The notes under the pieces: model-generated | The model's input: the letters and a program-made list of their open reading frames with translations, nothing else | What the model was told of the DNA's origin: nothing | Databases searched by the model: none | In this document: in pieces, positions 9,848-18,495 of the stretch | Layout of the letters: each line of letters starts with the position of its first letter | Numbering within the stretch: the first letter of the stretch is position 1 | DNA from: Henningerozyma blattae CBS 6284 | Taxonomy: Eukaryota; Ascomycota; Saccharomycetes; Saccharomycetales; Saccharomycetaceae | DNA length: 64,000 nucleotides | Assembly: GCF_000315915.1 (NCBI RefSeq) | Contig: NC_020187.1 | Location: 434,001-498,000 of the forward strand | Reading direction: 5' to 3' | Program-made: the position numbers and the translations under genes

Positions 9848-11752
9848 CTAGTTACACATATCAAGGACCCAACGACCCAAACGGATCACTTCGCGGTCTA
9901 AATACACATCATTAAGAATTTCATTATAATTCAAAATTATTTCCAAAAATGAATCGATAATTAATTCATATATCACGAAGACATTATCAATTTGATGAAC
10001 AATTTTTGTGCTCTCTTCTTCTCCCATCTCCCATTCTGTAAACTTACCCAATTTCACGATACTCCTTTCAAAAATCTTTAAAATTTCTCCCACTGTAGAT
10101 ATTATACGCCCTTTTGGATCTTCGTTAATGGCCTTATTCAGTATCCCATTCAAAGACAAAATGATATGATAATTAATTTGATATGTTGGAATTAACTTAT
10201 CACTTTCACGCTTCTTATTTAATAGCCATGCTTCAATAATAGTCATATTACTCTTTCTACCATTCCTTAGAGTATGATTACTACTATCTGTATATAATAA
10301 TCCACTTAAAAACTCACGAAGCTCTTGGACAAAATCTTGTAGCTTTTCCACTACGTACAATTTTCGAGTAAGAATGGGCCCGTTAATGGAATTTTGATCA
10401 CGTAAATAGTTCTGAACCCTATTCTTCTTCATCAAGCTGTATTGTTTTCTTAAAAATTTTTCATTCTTGAACAACTTGTATGTTTGACTATCATCTGCAT
10501 TTAAAGATACTTTGCCCATATCATCAGGAATCATAGAATCATATTGTTTACGTCTTTTAATTCTTCTCTTTCTCCTATGTCTAGTAGCAGGATCTGGGTG
10601 GTTCCCAAATAGCATCTTTCCTTCTGTTCCATCATCTTCAAAGCGTGAACGACGATTTAAGGTCATCAAACTGTTATCATATGCATCTTTTAGACTTAAT
10701 TTCTCTTCTATCATTTCCATATATTTGACTACTCCATCATTACTTTCATTTAAAACTTTAAAACATTCATTCAAAATGATATTCCAAATGTGTCCATTCT
10801 TATAGCGTGTTTCATATATTGGCCTTCTATATTTGATATCTGCATGGTTACAACGGAACGATAGTTCTTGGAATGCCGTCAACTTAGTAAACTTCTTTTC
10901 ACTCTGTAATCCATTAATTAATGTTTCCATTGGTGTGGAAGATAAATTAGAGATTGGGATATTTTTATATAAGCATCCCATCATCATATGTGAATTGAAT
11001 AGCAAATTAATACTGTTCAAAATCAAGCTCATAACTAAAACCATTGCATTTATGATAATTATAAGTTTCCAAGATAGACGATTCGATTTATAATCCACCC
11101 ATCTTAAAACTATTTGATTCAATGGTTCAATAAAAACCATCATTACGATTAGAAATTTAATACTGCGAATGATTACTTGATCAAGTAAGTTTTTCCTAAT
11201 AAATTGTTGAGGTTTTTCGTTCGTTAACTGGTGATCAAATTTTAAATAATCAATATCAATTAAATTATGCATTATATTATAAGCAACAGGTAAAAGAAAT
11301 GCCATATAATACCAGAATAAAAAGTTATCATGGAACCCTGAAATTAAATTCTTAATTGATACCAAATCTTTGAATACAAAAGTCAATAAAAGATTATCAA
11401 TAATATAGATCACTTGATAAATAATATTTCTTTTAGAAATAAATTCGTAATAAATTGATCGGATCGGATTCCAATTCTTTCCATTATAACTCTCAATACG
11501 AATGTAATTTTTCCTCGTAATGATTAAAATTAAACTGCAGACATAAAGAGAAATAATTCTAACCGGTAATTTTATTAGAAATTCATACCATACCGATGTA
11601 GTTTTTGAAAAGAGAGTGATTACCATGCTACCTAAGATAGATAGCACTAATAACAGTCTAGTTCCTAGATTGTTAAATCTTTTTCTCAATACATCAGTAA
11701 AGATTGTATTATAACAATAAGCAGAGCTCAATGGGATTGGTTTCTCTAACAT
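9848..11752 (-). CDS. NDC1: Ndc1, transmembrane nucleoporin and spindle pole body anchor
   Basis: The protein has 634 residues (655 in S. cerevisiae). The N-terminal third has about six hydrophobic membrane segments, for example residues 33-50, 60-79, 115-135 and 225-250. These are followed by the family block LISNLSSTPMETLINGL and FTKLTAFQELSFRC, then a soluble nuclear/cytoplasmic domain. The C-terminus contains the conserved EDPKGRIISTVGEILKIFERS and YNEILNDVYLD. Ndc1 inserts both nuclear pore complexes and spindle pole bodies into the nuclear envelope. It is divergent from RAD52, as are YML031W and YML032C in S. cerevisiae. Confidence 0.93.
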   Translation of the reverse strand: MLEKPIPLSSAYCYNTIFTDVLRKRFNNLGTRLLLVLSILGSMVITLFSKTTSVWYEFLIKLPVRIISLYVCSLILIITRKNYIRIESYNGKNWNPIRSIYYEFISKRNIIYQVIYIIDNLLLTFVFKDLVSIKNLISGFHDNFLFWYYMAFLLPVAYNIMHNLIDIDYLKFDHQLTNEKPQQFIRKNLLDQVIIRSIKFLIVMMVFIEPLNQIVLRWVDYKSNRLSWKLIIIINAMVLVMSLILNSINLLFNSHMMMGCLYKNIPISNLSSTPMETLINGLQSEKKFTKLTAFQELSFRCNHADIKYRRPIYETRYKNGHIWNIILNECFKVLNESNDGVVKYMEMIEEKLSLKDAYDNSLMTLNRRSRFEDDGTEGKMLFGNHPDPATRHRRKRRIKRRKQYDSMIPDDMGKVSLNADDSQTYKLFKNEKFLRKQYSLMKKNRVQNYLRDQNSINGPILTRKLYVVEKLQDFVQELREFLSGLLYTDSSNHTLRNGRKSNMTIIEAWLLNKKRESDKLIPTYQINYHIILSLNGILNKAINEDPKGRIISTVGEILKIFERSIVKLGKFTEWEMGEEESTKIVHQIDNVFVIYELIIDSFLEIILNYNEILNDVYLDREVIRLGRWVLDMCN

Positions 11753-12170
11753 GAAAAATTGGAAGTTTATTTTAATGTATTTTTTATCTTCTTAATGGTT
11801 CACAATTCTTGGGGAATCTTGAACCAAATAACTTTTCACTCCTTTATTATCTTTTTATTAACCAACAATAAAATTCAATATAAACTTTTTCACAATTTAT
11901 TCAATCGTAGATCTTCTTTTCTAATTGCTTTTTCACTTAATTATAATATTGCATTTAATTTTTTTTTTATTTTTTTAGGATTGGTAAAATCATCGCCCCA
12001 TTTGAAAAATAACCAATGCTTAGCTTATTTACATTTCTAGCCTAGGGTTATTAAGAAACACCAAACTACATAAAAAAACAATAAAAATACATATAGATAA
12101 TCGTGCTAAGAATATCTACTATCACTAACTGTTTGAAAATAGTAGAGATACACGACTCTGATTACTCGAA
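11753..12170. promoter_or_regulatory. Divergent NDC1/RAD52 promoter
   Basis: This is a 418 bp AT-rich spacer. A TAGGGTTA motif (reverse AACCCTA, Tbf1-like) lies at about 12043-12050, roughly 120 bp before RAD52. No other clear site was recognised. Confidence 0.45.
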
Positions 12171-13736
12171 ATGGAAGAGAAGAAACCATTTATTACCTTT
12201 GATGAGGATATTCAGACCAAATTGGACAAGAAACTTGGTCCAGAATATATATCAAAACGTGTTGGCTATGGTACTAGTAGAGTAGCTTACATTGAAGGTT
12301 GGAGGGCAATCAACTTGGCAAATCAAATATTTGGCTATTCAGGCTGGTCTACTGAAGTTAAAACTGTTACTATTGATTTTCTCGATGAACGCCAAGGTAG
12401 ATTCAGTATCGGATGCACTGCCATTGTTCGTGTCACTTTAGCAAATGGAACTTATCGTGAAGATATTGGCTATGGTATTGTCGATAACGAAAAGAAAGCT
12501 GCTGCATTTGAAAGAGCTAAGAAATCAGCAGTGACGGATGCTTTAAAAAGAGCTCTCAGGGCATTTGGTAACGCATTGGGTAACTGTCTATATGATAAAG
12601 ATTTTCTCGCTAGAATTGATAAAGTCAAATTTGATCCTCCTGATTTCGATGAAGGCAATCTATTTAGACCTTCTGATGAGATTAGTGAGATATCCAGGTC
12701 AAACACTGTAGAACAAATGAATGATTTAAATGGACCTCCACTTAAAAAACGACAACTAACAAAAGTAGAACCAGTCTCGAGACCATCACCGTTACAAAAT
12801 AATTCTGGAATCAACAAACCAGCAGATCAGTTTACAAAACCAACAATAATGAACTCTACTACTAACCCACACCAGAAACCTCAAACAAATTCTCCACAAA
12901 ACAATAATTCCAAATCAATACCTCAACAGATACCAGCCAACAGTGTTAGCTCCAAACAGAACATACCTTCTAATTTACCTACAAAGACTGAACCATTAAC
13001 TAAACAAGAACACGAAGATCTTTTGGATGATTCTTTAATATTTAGTGATGATTTTCAGGATGATGATTTAATTAATATGGGTGGCAAACCCTCATCACCA
13101 CCTCAAAACTCTACTAACCAGAGTTTAGGAAATTTAGTAAATTCTGCATTGATCCAAGATGATCCAGTGGCGTTTGTTACCGCCAAGGCAGCTCCAACTA
13201 TACAGAATGGGAAAACAAGTAATATATCTAAAGATATTCTATTCGATCCCAAATTCAAGGCACAATCTATTAAGCATACACTTGATCAAACGACATCAAC
13301 TCCCGTGCCACACAGCATCCTAAAGGAGAATGGAATTGACAAAAATGTAAGATCAGATTCTTATGAGAGATATGCATCAAAAGGTAAACAATTATCAGAT
13401 GATGTTGATAATACATCTTCAGCTCAAAATAATCTTAGTACCGAGACGGTAAAAAGTAATTCACTATCTATCCCAAATAACAATACCCACCCTTCTCAGT
13501 CACCACAGACACCATCACGCACAACGATGACCACAGCTCCACAATACAATAGTATCAATCAATTCCAAAAGCCTAATAATTCTTCTAGATTTGCACCATC
13601 AGCAGCACCAATTCATCCAAACACTCAATCTAAACCATTAAATAATTTCCCCATAAAACCTATGAGGAGAGAAGTTGGGAGGCCTAAAATATTACCATCT
13701 AATTTCCGTAAACCAGATAATAATAATGGTCCTTAA
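12171..13736 (+). CDS. RAD52: Rad52, recombination mediator and single-strand annealing protein
   Basis: This 521-residue protein has the very conserved ring-forming DNA-binding domain at residues about 10-165 (IQTKLDKKLGPEYISKRVGYG, WSTEVKTVTIDFLDERQGRFS, AFERAKKSAVTDALKRALRAFGNALGNCLYDKDF). The middle region is long, disordered and Asn/Ser/Pro-rich. It contains the acidic RPA-binding type segment EDLLDDSLIFSDDFQDDDLINMG. The C-terminus keeps MRREVGRPKILPSNFRKP, as in the S. cerevisiae protein. Rad52 loads Rad51 onto RPA-coated single-stranded DNA and anneals complementary strands in the nucleus. The ATG at 12171 starts directly before the conserved EKKP segment. Confidence 0.97.
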   Translation: MEEKKPFITFDEDIQTKLDKKLGPEYISKRVGYGTSRVAYIEGWRAINLANQIFGYSGWSTEVKTVTIDFLDERQGRFSIGCTAIVRVTLANGTYREDIGYGIVDNEKKAAAFERAKKSAVTDALKRALRAFGNALGNCLYDKDFLARIDKVKFDPPDFDEGNLFRPSDEISEISRSNTVEQMNDLNGPPLKKRQLTKVEPVSRPSPLQNNSGINKPADQFTKPTIMNSTTNPHQKPQTNSPQNNNSKSIPQQIPANSVSSKQNIPSNLPTKTEPLTKQEHEDLLDDSLIFSDDFQDDDLINMGGKPSSPPQNSTNQSLGNLVNSALIQDDPVAFVTAKAAPTIQNGKTSNISKDILFDPKFKAQSIKHTLDQTTSTPVPHSILKENGIDKNVRSDSYERYASKGKQLSDDVDNTSSAQNNLSTETVKSNSLSIPNNNTHPSQSPQTPSRTTMTTAPQYNSINQFQKPNNSSRFAPSAAPIHPNTQSKPLNNFPIKPMRREVGRPKILPSNFRKPDNNNGP

Positions 13737-14084
13737 CAAAATATGGTTTACTATTTTTCTACTCGCTTAAATTTGCATTAATCATAATTAATTCTTTTGA
13801 TTCTTATTCATTTCTTTTTCTATATATTGAATTATTATTCGTATTTTAGCATTTTTTATAATGATATTTTTTAAATCGATTATTATATATTCGTATATTC
13901 ATTAATATTGATACAATATTGTATAATATGGATACATTTCTATCCTTTATCTACATTGTCGATAATATAGAATATTCATTATAAAAAAAAGAAATTGCAT
14001 GAACAAATGTATCTAAAATATAAATAAAAAAATAATCCATAAAATACAAAAAACTGAGGTCTGGTATAAAAATGTTTTAAAACG
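13737..14084. other. RAD52/SRC1 convergent spacer
   Basis: This is very AT-rich DNA between convergent stops. I see no gene. Confidence 0.5.
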
Positions 14085-17000
14085 TTATGTGTTATTACCA
14101 CAATCATTACTCTCATTATCATTATTTGGAATGCTATTATCATTACTAGGACCTACCCATTCCCAACATTTCATTATTTCACCATGAACTTCATTCAAAC
14201 TACTATTTATATTAGTATTCCCATATTCCACTTTGTCTGATATTCTTTTCCATAAGATATTCTTTTTCTGAATATTGTTCACATCGCTTAAATAAACATC
14301 TCTTAACTGTACCGAACTTAAATAGGGTGGAGTATTCGGATGCAATTGTTCCATTTTCTTCTTCTTTAAACTAGCAATTATATCCGTTGCAATATCGTTG
14401 ATCCTATTTTGCTCTTGAATTGTCCATTTAACTTTTAGATGAAGAATCTTTCCAATTATTACCAGAATGCTACTCGTCCAAATTACAAGTCGATATTTGA
14501 TGTATTTTTGAAATACTTCTCTTTCAAATCTACATTTAATGCCGATATATTTCTTGGATATTGAGCGAATAACCGTGTTTTCTGGTGACCCTGGTTCTTG
14601 TGAAATACATCCTTTTTGTTTTTGAAACCCATTGGCTTGATGCTTGTTCTTGTATGATTTTTGGGATATCTCATTGGCGGATAGCTATAAAGAAAATAAT
14701 ATATGATTATTGTTAGTAAATTAACTTTAAAAATTAGTAAGAAAAAAAAAAATAGGTTACTCACTTGCCTCCATAATATGTCCTTTTGATCTTTCAAGTG
14801 TTTAACAACTTGAGACCAAATTTCTTCAAAATTGGAATCATCTATCCACGCTGGGCGTGCTTCATTGAATATGTTATATAAATCTTGGGAACTAACACCG
14901 CTTTTCAAATCATCAGTACCTTCTCCACAAGAGACAGCTGAATTTTTAGCTCTTAGAAATTCTAATGATTTTTTAACAATTTCGTTTACGATTTTTTCTC
15001 TTTTGTTATCTCTCACGCAGGAATCAGGCAAAGGTAGAGATCCAAAGAGATTAAAAATGTTTTTTCTAATTATATGGTCTGGTTTGCATTTCATTTGCAT
15101 CATTGGATAACAAATTGCATTGTTTGGACATGGAATACATTCTGGCTTATGATCTTCTAACCAGTTATCAATTTTGGATACAACTGGTAAAGTATTGACA
15201 TTATCTGGTAAATATTCAGAGACTGATTTAATAGGTAGTTGATTATCACAATAGCCAACATACATTTTTTGATCACGGTAAATACAAAAACATAAGATCA
15301 TCGGTAATAATAATAAAATTAAAGCAACCAGTTTTAAAAACAATATTAATTTCCGTGTGTCTGACTGTTTTTTATTTTTAATGTCAGATTCAGTAAGCTT
15401 ATCATTATGTACGTTAAAATCATCTATCTTACTGGCTTCAGTAGGCTCTTTAGTAAATTGGGTACTGTTTGATTCATCATCAATATAATCTTCATATATT
15501 CTATCCAAAGTTTGTAAATTCTTAGAGTTAATCATCTCGTCTTCTTTAACATTTGAAGATAAGGTAGTAACCTGCTCATTTTCTGGCTTAGATAGTTGAT
15601 CGTCTTCTGATGATTCTTCTGATAATCCATTACTAATGATAATTGTTTGAGTCTTCGGGTTAATTGCATTAATAGTATTTGGCTGGATTTGATTGGAAAG
15701 ATAGTCATTGTTTTCTTCAATAGCAGTAACAAGTTGATTAGCAAATTCAGGTGAAACATTCAAATTAGCTAAATCAGGAGCCAATCTTTTCTTAAAAGGT
15801 GATAATTTCTTCAAATTTGAATTTTTTGCTAATGGTGAACATAATTTGGGAGTTAAGATCATTTTTGGATCTGATCCTATCTTATTTTCCTCAAGTGTAG
15901 TCACATTCACATCATTTCCATAAATAAATGAATTAGAACTCATTGATGAATCTGATACGTCCATATCAAAATTTTCCATTACAATGGAATTTTCATTTGG
16001 CTTTGTTGGACTCTTTGTAGAGAGTTTTTCTTCTATTAAGCTAGTGGATTTATCTATTTTCCTTTTTTTAGTGGAATTGTTTAATGAAGAATTTTCCTTT
16101 AGAGAATGATCTGATTGAGAATCATCCCTAGGCCTTTTTGAAATATTATTGTCGGATAGATTTTTTGGTATCTGAATATCTATAGCATTTGGTAATTTAA
16201 GAGAATTAGGCTGAATAGATGCTGTTTGTTCCATAGCTGAAAGCTGAGGATTTGTAATGGGCTGAGCATTAGAAATTGTGGAAGTTTCAGTGGTAGAATT
16301 TGTTTGTGGTATTGATACTTTTTTAATCGATAATTTAGTTGTTTTCTTAATCGGAGTGGTTGTTTGAGTAGTATTAGAATAAATTTCAGCTGGGCTAGAT
16401 TTCGAATAAATTTCAGTGGTCTTCTCATAAATCGATGATACGGATTCTTTTGGATTTTCCACTGTATTGGCATCACGCTTATTCATATGATTATCAGCTT
16501 GTTCTGTATTTTTAACTGCATTTTGTAAATCAGCATTTGGGTGTAGTTTTTCTAAGTCCTTTGGTTTATTACTTGAATTAGCAGTTGATGGCACATCTGG
16601 ATATATGCAAGTTTTATTTTTCTTTGTACAATTATTACAATCCGGTTTTGTTCTATCACAGCCTATTTTACTTTTACGACATGTCAAACAAGCTCTTGGT
16701 TTTTTATTCAATTTGGTAAATGTGAGTTGATCAGACGATGTTTTTTCTTTATCACGTTCATTCGAATTAACCTGTTTTTCAACGTTTGCCTTGGTATTAG
16801 GTTTATCTTGTTTATCGTCTTGATTCTTTTCCTGAACTTCTTCTTGAATGTCATCCATATCTTCATCTGAATCCTCTTCTATCTCTTCGTGAATATCATC
16901 ATTATCAACCTCCATATCATCTTGCATGTCTATATCATCTTTACTCACTTGGCTGTTCTGATCCTGTTGGATATCTTTACTCTCTCTATTATCATCAAAG

Positions 17001-17611
17001 CTACGAGTTTCTATTTCCATATCTTTTATCTCAACTTCATCATCGTCCATATTTATTTCCTCCAAAGCATTTCCCCCAATTATACTCTCATCACCATCTT
17101 GTATTTCTTCCTTTTCAGATAAATCTTGGTCTATATCAGAAGAAGCATAATCACTATCCAATATAATAATATCATCTAAAGCAGATGATTGCTTGCTATT
17201 TTTATTTGATAGCTCTGAAAAGCTTTCTTCTTTCAACTGCACATCTGTATCTTTTTCTTCTATATTGGTATCTTGCTCTTTTGTATTGGTATCTACGGCC
17301 TCGATATTTGAACCTGTTCTAGGTTCATTCACATCGGTATCCGATATGTTTGAATCATAATCTTTACTATCAGTAGCCATTCTTAAATCTTGTTCTATCT
17401 TTTCTTGTTGTAACTGGTCTAATCTTGAATTATACTCTGCTCTCAACAAAGGTACCAACGGTTGAAACTCTATCTTATAAGTGTTTAACAGAGTCTGTTT
17501 CTTATTTGTCTTGGGATAAAAGACTTTATGTTCGTCCAAAATACGTTTGATCTGTTTAACTGTTAATGAGCTGGGGTCGAACCCATCTTCTAAATACTCC
17601 AACGAATCCAT
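14085..17611 (-). CDS. SRC1: Src1/Heh1 inner nuclear membrane (LEM/MAN1-type) protein, two exons, alternatively spliced, with a Zn2Cys6 domain
   Basis: Exon 1 runs from 17611 down to 14765 and exon 2 from 14684 to 14085, joining to 1148 residues (834 in S. cerevisiae). The start MDSLEYLEDGFDPSSL is the conserved HeH/SAP-like DNA-binding head; the frame is open further upstream but the homology begins here. Next come an acidic region, a Zn2Cys6 cluster (Cys308 to Cys335), a basic bipartite NLS-like stretch (KRPR...KKRK), TM1 (LILFLKLVALILLLLPMIL), the luminal MAN1-type domain (ECIPCPNNAICYP), TM2 (IWTSSILVIIGKILHL) and the MSC domain ending (HGEIMKCWEWVGP). Src1 tethers telomeres, rDNA and nuclear pores at the inner nuclear membrane. 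The overlapping donor GCAAGTGAGT allows a second splice form that ends at 14483 (1014 residues). Neighbours RAD52 and AMD1 match YML032-035. Confidence 0.93.
14685..14764 (-). other. SRC1 intron with overlapping alternative 5' splice sites
   Basis: Read on the minus strand, exon 1 ends TGGAGGCAA and the intron starts GTGAGT (80 nt, phase 0, joins to the conserved C-terminus). A GC donor, GCAAGT, begins four bases earlier at 14768 (84 nt) and shifts the frame to the short form. A perfect TACTAAC branch point is at 14712-14718, and the acceptor TTTATAG ends at 14685. The same GCAAGTGAGT double donor is known in S. cerevisiae SRC1. Confidence 0.9.
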
Positions 17612-18495
17612 GATCGTCTCTCTCTGAGTTTGCTGTGGTGGTGATATATATATATATATAAACAAATATATATATATATATGTATATGTATATGTATGAG
17701 ATGCCTTAAAGTGGTATGGTAAATATGTCCAGTTCAAGTAATACAACAACACACTCCCAACAATTACCTTTATTTATATCTATCCAATCTAGGAAGTTAT
17801 CGAATCATTTATTATGAAGCCCATCAATTAGCCATTCCAACAGCTTTCCCGTTTCAATTGATTTCTGATATTCGTGTTTGTCACAAAATCCATCTCATCG
17901 CCGAGAATGTGAAAAATAAAGCCGCGAAAAATATTTCACTATAGTGAAAAAATTAATTAATTTGTGACACGCCCCATAAAATTTCCAATATAATTTCTAA
18001 TGACCAATCTCTTTCAAAGAAAAACATCGGTATCTATAACTAAATGTCTCTATATGGCATTTAAAATCATGTATTCCACTACATCAAAAACTTTTAAAAA
18101 AATACAAAAAAAAAAAATTTAATAATAGTAATCACAAATATACATCTCTCTTTCTCAAATCTTCCTAATAGGCCTTGAAAAATGTTATCATTACACTTCT
18201 ACTATGCAAACTTACAATTCTTGTCTCTGTTCCATTGTCACCACGTTTTGTCAAGGTATCTTATTATCTGAAACACGATGGACTCTTCCGTTATGTCTAT
18301 GTCTTTGTCGGCCGGAAGTTTTCCAGGGGAGCCATCGATGGCTTGAGACTCGGCCCTTCAAGGGACACATCAATAAGCTGAAATTGTGGACACACCCTAT
18401 ATAAACGATCTATCATATTATCAATCTAAAAGTAATGTAATGATAACCTGCCAAAAATAAAGCAAAAAAAAGGTAAATAAGCTTTTGTTTGAATA
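17612..18495. promoter_or_regulatory. Divergent SRC1/AMD1 promoter region
   Basis: TA-repeats at 17646-17698 lie just before SRC1 and may act as its TATA region. Two perfect palindromes stand out: 16 bp (TTTCACTATAGTGAAA) at 17934-17949 and 14 bp (AGCCATCGATGGCT) at 18330-18343. The patch 18270-18365 is GC-richer than its surroundings. I recognise no RNA gene. Confidence 0.5.
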
